Below are positions 19,942 through 27,137 of a DNA stretch of 64,000 nucleotides, piece after piece (positions within the stretch are counted from its first letter, which is position 1; the number at the start of each line of letters is the position of its first letter). The notes beneath the pieces are model-generated. The model saw only the letters and a program-made list of their open reading frames with translations. It was not told the origin of the DNA and did not search any database. A program made the translations under genes and the position numbers. Source of the DNA: an uncultured Roseateles sp. (GTDB lineage Bacteria; Pseudomonadota; Gammaproteobacteria; Burkholderiales; Burkholderiaceae_C); assembly GCF_963422335.1 (NCBI RefSeq), contig NZ_OY729424.1, positions 6,486,682-6,550,681 of the forward strand, written 5' to 3'.

Positions 19942-20793
19942 ATGAGCACAATTCAAACCGTGGGCATCATCGGTGCCGGCACCATGGGCAACGGCATTGC
20001 ACAGGCCTGTGCGGTACGCGGCATCCAGGTCGTGATGGTGGACATCAACGAGGCCGCCGTGCAGCGTGGCCTGGCCACCGTGGCCGGCAGCCTGGACAGG
20101 CTGATCAAGAAGGAGAAGATCACGGCCGCCGACAAGGACGCCGCGCTGGCCCTGATCACCCCAAGCACCGACTATGCCGCGCTGCAGGGCGCCCAGCTGG
20201 TGATTGAGGCAGCAACCGAGAACGAGGCGCTGAAGATCAAGATCCTGCAGCAGCTCGACGCGCTGCTGGCCCCCGAGGTGATAGTCGCCACCAACACCTC
20301 GTCGATCTCGATCACCAAGCTGGCCGCGGTGACCCAGCGCGCCGACCGCTTCATCGGCATGCACTTCTTCAACCCGGTGCCGATGATGGCCCTGGTGGAA
20401 ATCATCCGCGGCCTGCAGACCAGCGACGCCACACACGACGCGGTCAAGGCGCTGGCCGAGCGCCTGGGCAAGTCGCCGATCACGGTGAAGAACGCGCCCG
20501 GCTTCGTCGTCAACCGCATCCTTGTGCCCATGATCAACGAGGCTTTCTTCGTGCTGGCCGAGGGCCTGGCGACGCCGGAGGACATCGACGCCGGCATGAA
20601 GCTGGGCTGCAACCAGCCCATCGGTCCGCTGGCCCTGGCCGACATGATTGGTCTGGACGTCTGCCTGGCGGTGATGGAGGTCTATGTCAACGAGTTCGCC
20701 GACTCCAAGTACCGCCCGGCGCCGCTGCTCAAGGAAATGGTCGCCGCCGGCTGGCTGGGCCGCAAGAGCGGACGCGGCGTGTACCGCTACTGA
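19942..20793 (+). CDS. hbd: 3-hydroxybutyryl-CoA (3-hydroxyacyl-CoA) dehydrogenase
   Basis: The 283-aa protein has an N-terminal Rossmann motif GIIGAGTMGNGIAQ for NAD and the family signature in the middle (IGMHFFNPVPMMALVEII, containing the catalytic His). The C-terminal dimerisation domain has GFVVNRILVPMINEA and a GLGxxxP-like end replaced by MKLGCNQPIGPLALADMIG. It oxidises (S)-3-hydroxyacyl-CoA to 3-ketoacyl-CoA, as in butyrate/PHB or phenylacetate metabolism. AAGGAATTC lies 10 nt before the ATG. Its last 7 bases overlap the convergent TonB-dependent receptor. The hbd/paaH subfamily cannot be separated by eye. Confidence 0.9.
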   Translation: MSTIQTVGIIGAGTMGNGIAQACAVRGIQVVMVDINEAAVQRGLATVAGSLDRLIKKEKITAADKDAALALITPSTDYAALQGAQLVIEAATENEALKIKILQQLDALLAPEVIVATNTSSISITKLAAVTQRADRFIGMHFFNPVPMMALVEIIRGLQTSDATHDAVKALAERLGKSPITVKNAPGFVVNRILVPMINEAFFVLAEGLATPEDIDAGMKLGCNQPIGPLALADMIGLDVCLAVMEVYVNEFADSKYRPAPLLKEMVAAGWLGRKSGRGVYRY

Positions 20794-22913
20794 AACTGGT
20801 AGAGCGCCTCGACGAACCAGTTGCGGCGCGCCAGCGGCAGGTCGTTCGGCAAGGTGCCGCCGGCCAGGCTGGGCTCGCGTGCGGCGACATTGAACAGATT
20901 GCGCACCGCCGCCGTCAGCGTCAGGCCCTTGGCGCCGAGGCGCCGGCGCAGATTCAGATCGACGGTGCGGTAGTCGGCAATCGGCGGGCGCGCATCACCG
21001 GGCGCACGCCGGCGGTCACTCACCGCATTGAGCAACGCGCCCAGCTGCCAATCGCCATTCACGCTCCAGTCGGCGCGAGCAAAGACATGGCGGTGCGGTG
21101 CATAGCCGGCGTCCAGGCCGGTGGCCGCATCGACCGAGCGCTGCTGCGACAGCTGGGCGCTCAGATGCAGATCACGCCGCGCCTCCCATTGCGCCTCCAG
21201 CTCGAAGCCTTCGCCGCGCTGTCGCCCGAGGTTTTGATAGGTCGCCCCGGGCGCCGGCGCCGGATTGGGCACCACGCCGATCAACTCGCTGAGCTGGTGC
21301 CTGAACAGGTTCAGACGCACCAGCAGCTCGGGACGGGCCTGCCAGTCGAAGGCCAGCTCGCGGCTGCGCATGCGCTCCGGCCGCAGACCCGGATTGCCGG
21401 TGGTCACCGGGTTGGTCGAGAACTGCTCGTTGAACGAGGGCGCGCGGAAAGCCTGGCCGTAGAGCAGCTTGGCCGTCAGGTTGTAGGCCGGCTCCCAGAC
21501 CAGGGCCAGGCGAGGATTGGTGGCGCCGCCAAAGTCCGAATAGCGGTCGTGGCGCAGACCGGCGGTCAGCGTCCAGTCGGGTGCAAAACGCCATTCGTCC
21601 TGCAGGTAGACGAAGCGGTTGCGCCGGCTGGCGGTCGGAATATGCGGCTGGATGCCGCTGTAGTCGATGACCGGTCCGGTGGGTATCGGCACACCGGCGG
21701 CATTGAGCAGAAAGTTCTTGTAGGTCGTGCTGGCATAGAGCTCCAGCCGGTCAAACCCCAGGCCCAGCCGCAGGGCATGGCGGCGCCAGCCGGTGTAGCT
21801 GGCAAAGGCCGAGGCATGGAGCTGGCGCTCCCAGCGGTTGGGGCCACCTATCATGCCCTGGGGAAAGACACTCGCGCCGATGCGCGTACCGACCGGGAAC
21901 AGCACGATGCCTCCAGGCGTCTGCTCAGTGTAATAGCTGTGGCTGAGGCTGGCACCGGCGCCCCAGTCGGGACCCAACGCGTTGTCGGCCCAGGCCAGCT
22001 CGGTGGTGCTGCGCTTGGACACCACATAGCTGTCCGGATCCAGCGCCGAATTGATGCCGGCACCGGTGCCGATCTCGGGTCGCCATTGCAGGCCGTTGCG
22101 CAGGCGCCACTGGCCCCAGACCAGATCCAGGGCGGCGTCGATGTCGCGGTGCCCCGTACTCACCGGCCCAGGCGCGCGGCTGGCACGGGTGCCGAACAGG
22201 CGGTCCAGCCGCGTCGCGGCATCGGCGTCGATCAGTTCGCGCTGGCCCTGGGTCTCGCCGGCACGCAGATAGCCGGCCAGCTGCATCGGCCCCAAGGTGC
22301 CGCCATGCTGCAGCCAGACATCCCAGCCGCGGAAGCTGGCCGCGCGCAGCCCCATCTCGGTGCCATGCAACTCGGCCGGACCCTTGGTGATGACGTTGAT
22401 GACACCGGCAAAGGCATCGGCGCCATAGAGGGCCGAACCGGGGCCGCGGATGATCTCGATGCGGGCCACATTCTCCAGCGGCAGATCGGTCCATTGCGCG
22501 CCCTTGTCGCCGGTGTAGACCGAGGTCATAGGCACGCCATTCCACATCAGCAGCACCTGCGGGCTGGTCGGCGCGGTGAAGGCGCCGCGCATCACGTAGT
22601 TGGTGACGTAGCCGCCTGTCTTGATGGCCACATGCAGGCCCGGCACCGACTCCAGCACCTGGTCCAGCCCGGTCGCCCCCATGGCGATGATGTCCTGCGC
22701 CGTGATCACGGTGGCGATGGCCGGCGCGCGGCGCAGCGGCTGGGGGCTGCCGGTGGCGATGCTGACCATGGCCGCGTCGCCATAGGCCTGGGCCAGTTCC
22801 TCGTCCGGGGCCGGCGCACCGAAGGCCGCGTTTGCGGCCATCCAACCACAGGCCGCCCAGACGATGCTGAGCAATCGCCGGGGGTTCGGCGCGCGGCCTT
22901 GGATGTGCAACAT
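20787..22913 (-). CDS. TonB-dependent outer-membrane receptor
   Basis: The 708-aa protein has a signal peptide (LLSIVWAACGWMAANAAFG), then a plug domain (about 50-165) with TVITAQDIIAMGATGLDQVL, VLLMWNGVPM and IEIIRGPGSALYGADAFAGVINVITK, all typical of BtuB/FepA-type plugs. The long 22-strand barrel has the canonical terminal segment and aromatic end (WFVEALYQFQ). It imports a large nutrient, such as a siderophore, haem or cobalamin, using TonB energy. The ligand is not predictable; the plug resembles iron-complex receptors. ATG 22913 is chosen over GTG 22919; neither has a clear ribosome site. Its 3' end overlaps the hbd gene tail to tail. Confidence 0.88.
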   Translation of the reverse strand: MLHIQGRAPNPRRLLSIVWAACGWMAANAAFGAPAPDEELAQAYGDAAMVSIATGSPQPLRRAPAIATVITAQDIIAMGATGLDQVLESVPGLHVAIKTGGYVTNYVMRGAFTAPTSPQVLLMWNGVPMTSVYTGDKGAQWTDLPLENVARIEIIRGPGSALYGADAFAGVINVITKGPAELHGTEMGLRAASFRGWDVWLQHGGTLGPMQLAGYLRAGETQGQRELIDADAATRLDRLFGTRASRAPGPVSTGHRDIDAALDLVWGQWRLRNGLQWRPEIGTGAGINSALDPDSYVVSKRSTTELAWADNALGPDWGAGASLSHSYYTEQTPGGIVLFPVGTRIGASVFPQGMIGGPNRWERQLHASAFASYTGWRRHALRLGLGFDRLELYASTTYKNFLLNAAGVPIPTGPVIDYSGIQPHIPTASRRNRFVYLQDEWRFAPDWTLTAGLRHDRYSDFGGATNPRLALVWEPAYNLTAKLLYGQAFRAPSFNEQFSTNPVTTGNPGLRPERMRSRELAFDWQARPELLVRLNLFRHQLSELIGVVPNPAPAPGATYQNLGRQRGEGFELEAQWEARRDLHLSAQLSQQRSVDAATGLDAGYAPHRHVFARADWSVNGDWQLGALLNAVSDRRRAPGDARPPIADYRTVDLNLRRRLGAKGLTLTAAVRNLFNVAAREPSLAGGTLPNDLPLARRNWFVEALYQFQ

Positions 22914-22989
22914 ATGCACCCGATGGTAAGGGCAAGTCAGGGCCGCGGCACGGCTTTTGGCGGCACTGGTAAACTCCCGCCCGCACTCG

Positions 22990-23160
22990 TCATTGGGGAG
23001 TAGCCGCTCTGCTCGCAGAGGCCCGCGTCAACACACTTGATCCGCTCAGGATCATGGCGCGGGCAGCCCAGTCAGCCACGGCCCTGCCCGCGGCCGGCGG
23101 CCTGGCAAGACCTTTGACCTCACTGCCTCCGGTTGGGCCGGGGATGCGGTGTGGTCATTG
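22990..23160 (+). promoter_or_regulatory. yybP-ykoY (Mn2+-sensing) riboswitch
   Basis: The 277-base gap before the UPF0016 gene carries the conserved landmarks of the yybP-ykoY aptamer in order: TTGGGGAGTAGCC at 22994, GTCAACACACTTGATCC at 23027, and GGCAAGACCTTTGACC at 23104. These are the L1/L3 motifs that bind Mn2+ between the two docked stems. A downstream hairpin pairing TGACC (23115-23119) with GGTCA (23153-23157) is the likely expression platform. The family is known to switch on manganese efflux genes, which fits the next gene. Confidence 0.9.
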
Positions 23161-23189
23161 GTATTCGCATCCGGCCCTGGAGACTCTCA

Positions 23190-23762
23190 ATGGAAGCATT
23201 CCTGATATCCACCGGCGTCGTCGCTCTCGGCGAAATGGGTGACAAGACCCAGTTGCTGGCCCTGCTGCTGGCCGCGCGCTTTCGCAAGCCCGTTCCCATC
23301 ATCCTCGGCATTCTGGTCGCCACCCTGGTCAACCACGCGATGGCCGGCCTGGTCGGCGAGGGCATTGCCAAGGCCCTGGGCCCGGACTGGCTGCGCTGGG
23401 TCATAGGCCTGTCCTTCCTGGCCATGGCCGGCTGGATGCTGATCCCGGACCGACTCGACGATGAGGCCGAGGGCAGCGACCGCAAGTTCGGCGTGTTCGG
23501 CACCACCGTGCTGGCCTTCTTCCTGGCCGAGATGGGCGACAAGACGCAGATCGCCACCGTCGCCCTGGCTGCCCGCTACGCCGATCTGGTCGCCGTCGTC
23601 GGCGGCAGCACCCTGGGCATGATGCTGGCCAATGTGCCGGTGGTGCTGCTGGGTGATGGCCTGGCCAAGCGCATCTCGATGCCCATCGTGCACGGGGTGG
23701 CGGCGCTGATCTTTGCGGTGCTGGGGGTGCTGACGCTGTTCAATGTCGGCAAGCTGTTCTAG
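23190..23762 (+). CDS. mneA: UPF0016/GDT1-family manganese exporter (MneA/MntX type)
   Basis: The 190-aa protein has six hydrophobic helices in two similar halves, each with the family motif: EMGDKTQLLALLLAARF near residue 15 and EMGDKTQIATVALAARY near residue 123. In this family the acidic EMGDKT residues bind the cation and the protein exports Mn2+ across the inner membrane. It starts at ATG 23190 with GGAG 11 nt upstream. The upstream yybP-ykoY riboswitch strongly supports Mn2+ as substrate and induction by manganese. Confidence 0.93.
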   Translation: MEAFLISTGVVALGEMGDKTQLLALLLAARFRKPVPIILGILVATLVNHAMAGLVGEGIAKALGPDWLRWVIGLSFLAMAGWMLIPDRLDDEAEGSDRKFGVFGTTVLAFFLAEMGDKTQIATVALAARYADLVAVVGGSTLGMMLANVPVVLLGDGLAKRISMPIVHGVAALIFAVLGVLTLFNVGKLF

Positions 23763-23765
23763 CGG

Positions 23766-24473
23766 CTATTGCAGGCTGACGGCATCGACGTCCAGCAGCG
23801 CGGCCAACCGGGTCTGGCCCTTGCGCGTCAGGCGCAGGCCGCGGCTGTCGAGCTCGGGTTGCAGCCAGCCCTGCTCGCACAGGCGCTGCAGCCAGGCGGC
23901 GCCCAGCGCCCCGCCCAGATGGGGCCTGCGTTCGCTCCAGTCCAGGCAGGCGCAGGCAAAGCGGCGGCGTTTGGCCCGCGCCGCGACCACATCAACGCCC
24001 AGCGCCTGCAAGGCCTGCTCGCCGGCCGCGCTCAGCGCATAGGCGCCGGCCTCGGCCGAACCATCGTCCGGGCTCAGCCAGGCCCGGGCGTGTGCGTGCT
24101 CGTGCAGGAGCACGCCCAGGCGCCCGGCCAGATGGTCGTAGCAGCGCCGGGCCAGGCGCAGCGGCTGCGGCGTGCTCGGCTGGAAGCGCGGCGCGCTGAC
24201 GCCGGCCAGCACCAGCAGCGCCTCCAGTGCCCGCGCCACCTCGGGACTGGCGAGCTTGAAGTAGCGGTGCTTGCCCTGGGCCAGCACGTCGACCAGATGC
24301 TGCTGCTTGAGCCTGGACAGATGGCTGCTGGCCGTCGAGGCGCCGACCTCGCCCACCGCCGCCAGCTCGGTGGCCGTGCGGGCATGGCCGTCCATCAGGC
24401 AGCACAGCATGCGGGCACGGGCCGGGTCGGCGATGGCACCTGCCACCAGCGAGAGTTGCTGATCTGCATTCAT
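23766..24473 (-). CDS. ArsR-family transcriptional regulator
   Basis: The 235-aa protein has an N-terminal winged helix (about 1-85): LVAGAIADPARARMLCCLMDG, then ELAAVGEVGASTASSHLSRLKQQHLV and the wing QGKHRYFKLASPEVA. It is longer than metal-sensing ArsR proteins (~100 aa) and carries an extra ~130-residue C-terminal domain with several Cys/His residues (RCYDHLAGRLG, RRRFACACLDWSERR). This matches ArsR-like regulators of the YceF/Rv2034 long type rather than arsenic sensors. It is divergent from the P450-ABM pair and separated by only 52 bp holding two dyads; it probably represses both directions. Confidence 0.85.
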   Translation of the reverse strand: MNADQQLSLVAGAIADPARARMLCCLMDGHARTATELAAVGEVGASTASSHLSRLKQQHLVDVLAQGKHRYFKLASPEVARALEALLVLAGVSAPRFQPSTPQPLRLARRCYDHLAGRLGVLLHEHAHARAWLSPDDGSAEAGAYALSAAGEQALQALGVDVVAARAKRRRFACACLDWSERRPHLGGALGAAWLQRLCEQGWLQPELDSRGLRLTRKGQTRLAALLDVDAVSLQ

Positions 24474-24517
24474 GCTTCGATGCTAGACGAAGCGTATTGG
24501 TGATGGCAAGTCAATAC
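24474..24517. promoter_or_regulatory. Two dyads between ArsR and the P450-ABM pair
   Basis: GCTTCG (24474-24479) and CGAAGC (24488-24493) form an exact inverted repeat directly touching the ArsR start codon. GTATTG (24494-24499) and CAATAC (24512-24517) form a second exact repeat with a 12-nt centre, abutting the first. In a 52-bp divergent intergenic region these are the obvious operators for the ArsR-family protein. The core promoters are not resolved; TTGACT at 24514-24509 on the minus strand is a possible -35. Confidence 0.5.
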
Positions 24518-24525
24518 TGACCCGC

Positions 24526-25563
24526 ATGAACACCCCCATCACCCCGTTGCCGTCGACCACAGGCTTGCAGTTCGACACCGAGCGCCAGCTCTGGATCGCC
24601 TCCCGTCCCGACACCGTGCAGTCCGTGCTGCACCACCCCGGCCTGCGCGTGCGCCCCGCTGCCGAGCCGGTGCCCCAGGTTCTGGTTGGCGGGCCGGCCG
24701 GCACGATGTTCGGCCACTGGTTGCGCATGAACGATGGCGCGGCGCACCAGACCGGCAAACCGGCGCTGCAGGCGGCGCTGCAACGCTGGACCGATGACCA
24801 CCAGATCGAGTGGCGGGCGTTGGTGCAGTCGACCGCCGCACGCAGGCTTGTTTACGGCTGGGCCGACTGGATGTGGGTCACGCCCGCCTCCAGCATGGCG
24901 CAGATGCTGGGCGTCGCCGCCGATCGGGCAGATCAGCTGACACCGCTGCTGCGCGCGCTGGCCAGGGGTTTTGCGCCCGCGGCCGACCGCATCGCCGCCG
25001 AGGCCGCACATGAAGCGGCGCAGACCTTGCAGGCGCTAATTGCGGCCGCAGCACCCAGCCGCCTGCAGCGTGCCATCGAGGCCGAGGGCTGGAACGACGC
25101 AGCGGCCCTGCAGGCCAATCTGGCCGGCCTGATCTGGCAGAGCTTCGAGGCCACGGCCGCCCTGCTGGGCAATGGCCTGGTGGCGCTGGCCCGCGATGCC
25201 GAACTGGCCGGCCAGATGCGCGATCGCGATGCCGACTGGGCGGCCCTGCTGAAGCGCGTCTGCCGCAGCGACGCGCCGATACGGCAGACCCGCCGCTTTG
25301 CGCCGCAGGCGATAGAGGTGGCAGGCACCTTGTTGCCGGCCGGCGCCTGCATCATCGTGATGCTGTCCGGCGCCGGCACATCGACCTTCGGCCACGGCCC
25401 CCACGCCTGCCCCGGGCAAGATCTGGCCCTGCTGATCGCCAGAGCGGCGCTGCAACAGGCGCTGCACAGCGGTGTGCCCTGGCCCGCCATCGATGATCTG
25501 AGCTACGAACCCGCCGCCAATCTGCGCGCACCCATCTTCGTCAAGCAAAAGGCCTCGACATGA
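24526..25563 (+). CDS. Degenerate, shortened cytochrome P450-like protein
   Basis: The 345-aa protein is short for a P450 (about 400). The haem loop is clear: FGHGPHACPGQDLALL with thiolate Cys295. An I-helix remnant (QSFEATAALLGNG) keeps Glu and Thr but not the AGxxT form. The K-helix ExxR Glu is replaced (RVCRSDAPI), and the meander segment that normally separates the K'/beta region from the haem loop is almost absent (only LSGAGTST precedes FGHG). It may still bind haem but with altered folding or activity. It overlaps the downstream ABM gene by 4 bp (ATGA) and is divergent from an ArsR regulator. The substrate is unknown. Confidence 0.75.
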   Translation: MNTPITPLPSTTGLQFDTERQLWIASRPDTVQSVLHHPGLRVRPAAEPVPQVLVGGPAGTMFGHWLRMNDGAAHQTGKPALQAALQRWTDDHQIEWRALVQSTAARRLVYGWADWMWVTPASSMAQMLGVAADRADQLTPLLRALARGFAPAADRIAAEAAHEAAQTLQALIAAAAPSRLQRAIEAEGWNDAAALQANLAGLIWQSFEATAALLGNGLVALARDAELAGQMRDRDADWAALLKRVCRSDAPIRQTRRFAPQAIEVAGTLLPAGACIIVMLSGAGTSTFGHGPHACPGQDLALLIARAALQQALHSGVPWPAIDDLSYEPAANLRAPIFVKQKAST

Positions 25564-25904
25564 TTGCCATCATCTTTGAAGTGGAACCCCATGCCGACCA
25601 ATACCAGCACTATCTGGACCTGGCCGCAGAGCTGCGCCCGCTGCTGGAGCAGATCGACGGCTTCATCAGCATCGAGCGCTTCCAGAGCCTGAGCACGCCG
25701 GGCAAGCTGGTGTCGCTGTCCTTCTTCCGCGACGAGGCGGCCGTGCAGGCCTGGCGCAATCTGGAGGCGCACCGCGCCACCCAGGCCCTGGGCCGGGCCC
25801 AGGTGTTTGCCGACTACCGGCTGCGCGTGGCCGAGGTGCAGCGCGACTACGGCCTCAACGACCGCGCCCAGGCGCCGCAGGACAGCCGCGCCCAGCACGG
25901 TTGA
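25560..25904 (+). CDS. Antibiotic-biosynthesis-monooxygenase (ABM) domain protein
   Basis: The 114-aa protein has the ABM dimeric alpha/beta-barrel pattern: MIAIIFEVEPHADQYQHYLDLAAELRPLL (here described in two parts, beta strand then helix), IDGFISIERFQSL, KLVSLSFFRDEAAVQAWRN, and HRATQALGR. Members are small cofactor-free monooxygenases, haem degraders or stress proteins. The start codon overlaps the P450 stop (ATGA), so translation is coupled. Pairing with a defective P450 under one ArsR regulator suggests a common oxidative or detoxification step; the reaction is unknown. Confidence 0.85.
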   Translation: MIAIIFEVEPHADQYQHYLDLAAELRPLLEQIDGFISIERFQSLSTPGKLVSLSFFRDEAAVQAWRNLEAHRATQALGRAQVFADYRLRVAEVQRDYGLNDRAQAPQDSRAQHG

Positions 25905-25910
25905 AATGAC

Positions 25911-27023
25911 TCAGGCGAAGACCAGTGCGGTCGGGTTGCCCACGCCGACGTACTGCCCGCTGAACTGCAGGCCGCCATCGGCGGCAATGGCGAAACTGGT
26001 GAGTTGATCGCTGCGCTGGTTGCAGACGTGGAGCCAGCGTCCGCCGGGATCTATCGTGCAGCTGCGCGGGTAGGAGCCCTGGGCCCAGACCTCGCCCTGC
26101 CAGCACGGCGCGCCATCGGCATCAATTGCAAAGATGGCAATCGAGTCGTGCAGCCGGTTCAGCGCATACAGATGGCGGCCATCGCTGGCGATGCGCAGGT
26201 CCGATGCGTAGCTGGTGCCTTGGTAGCCGGGCGGCAGGCTGCTCTGCTCGCTGCGAGAGGTCAGCGCACCGCTGTCGGCATCGAAGGCCAGCCAGCTCAA
26301 GGTGGAAGACTCTTCGTTGAGCACGTAGCAATGCCTGGTCTGCAGCGGATGGAAGACCAGATGCCGCGGCCCGGCGCCCGGCGAGCCTTGCCAGCGCTGC
26401 GGCCCGCTCAGCTGGCCGCCGGCAGCATCAAAGCGCCAGGCGACGATGCAGTCCAGCCCCAGGTCGGTGACCAGCACGAAGTGGCCGCTGGGGTCGCACT
26501 GCGCCATGTGGGCGTGCGGTGCATCATGGCCGCTGTCGGCATGGCTGCCGACGGGCCCCTGCGCGGCTGTTGTGGGCCCCAGCCTGGCGCCCGTCTCCGT
26601 TCCATTGCGGGTGCACAGCACATCGCCGAGGCGGCCATCGGCGGCCAGGCCGACGACGGTCACCGTGGCCGAGTCGTAGTGCGCCACGAAGGCATGGCGA
26701 GCGCCGGGATGCAGGCTCATGTGCACCGGCCGGATGCCGCCGGACGGCACCGTGTTGAGCGGGCTCAGCGCACCGCTGCCCGCTTCGATGCGGTAGGCGC
26801 TGAGCGAGCCGCCCGGGCCCTCGTCATCGGCATGCTCGTTGACGGCATACAGCGTGCGGCCATCGGCGGACACGCTGAGCCAGCTGGGGTTGTGGCGATG
26901 CAGGCTGACGCCCGCGGCCTGCAGCCGACCGCTGTGCTCGTCGTGCGTGAAGGCGTGAATGCCCTGGCTCAACGGACCGAAGACGCCCACAAAAGCGTGG
27001 CGGGAATAAAAGGGAATGGGCAT
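25911..27023 (-). CDS. YbhE/Pgl-type beta-propeller lactonase family protein
   Basis: The 370-aa protein has seven repeated blade segments: WLSVSADGRTLYAVNEH, HMSLHPGARHAFVAHYDS, HMAQCDPSGHFVLVTDLG, HLVFHPLQTRHCYVLNEE, DLRIASDGRHLYALNR and CTIDPGGRWLHVCNQRSD. This is the signature of the 6-phosphogluconolactonase/lactonase family. It lacks a signal peptide and is probably cytoplasmic. Family members hydrolyse sugar lactones such as 6-phosphogluconolactone; the exact substrate cannot be set. ATG 27023 gives the family N-terminus; the ribosome site is weak. It lies downstream of the TonB receptor on the same strand, separated by a strong hairpin. Confidence 0.85.
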   Translation of the reverse strand: MPIPFYSRHAFVGVFGPLSQGIHAFTHDEHSGRLQAAGVSLHRHNPSWLSVSADGRTLYAVNEHADDEGPGGSLSAYRIEAGSGALSPLNTVPSGGIRPVHMSLHPGARHAFVAHYDSATVTVVGLAADGRLGDVLCTRNGTETGARLGPTTAAQGPVGSHADSGHDAPHAHMAQCDPSGHFVLVTDLGLDCIVAWRFDAAGGQLSGPQRWQGSPGAGPRHLVFHPLQTRHCYVLNEESSTLSWLAFDADSGALTSRSEQSSLPPGYQGTSYASDLRIASDGRHLYALNRLHDSIAIFAIDADGAPCWQGEVWAQGSYPRSCTIDPGGRWLHVCNQRSDQLTSFAIAADGGLQFSGQYVGVGNPTALVFA

Positions 27024-27083
27024 AAGCGGCAATTCGTGTGAGAGCGTTGCGTACGGGCGGGATGCAGTATCCCAAAGCAGCAA

Positions 27084-27105
27084 GCCCCCGGCTTGCACCG
27101 GGGGC
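27084..27105 (-). terminator. GC-rich hairpin between TonB receptor and lactonase
   Basis: GCCCCCGG (27084-27091), a 6-nt loop and CCGGGGGC (27098-27105) form a perfect 8-bp stem just downstream of the TonB receptor stop. There is no clean U-run on the minus-strand side, so it is a weak intrinsic terminator, or a transcript-stabilising hairpin. Confidence 0.5.
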
Positions 27106-27137
27106 CCGTCAAAGCATCAGGGAACGCTCTGATCGCC

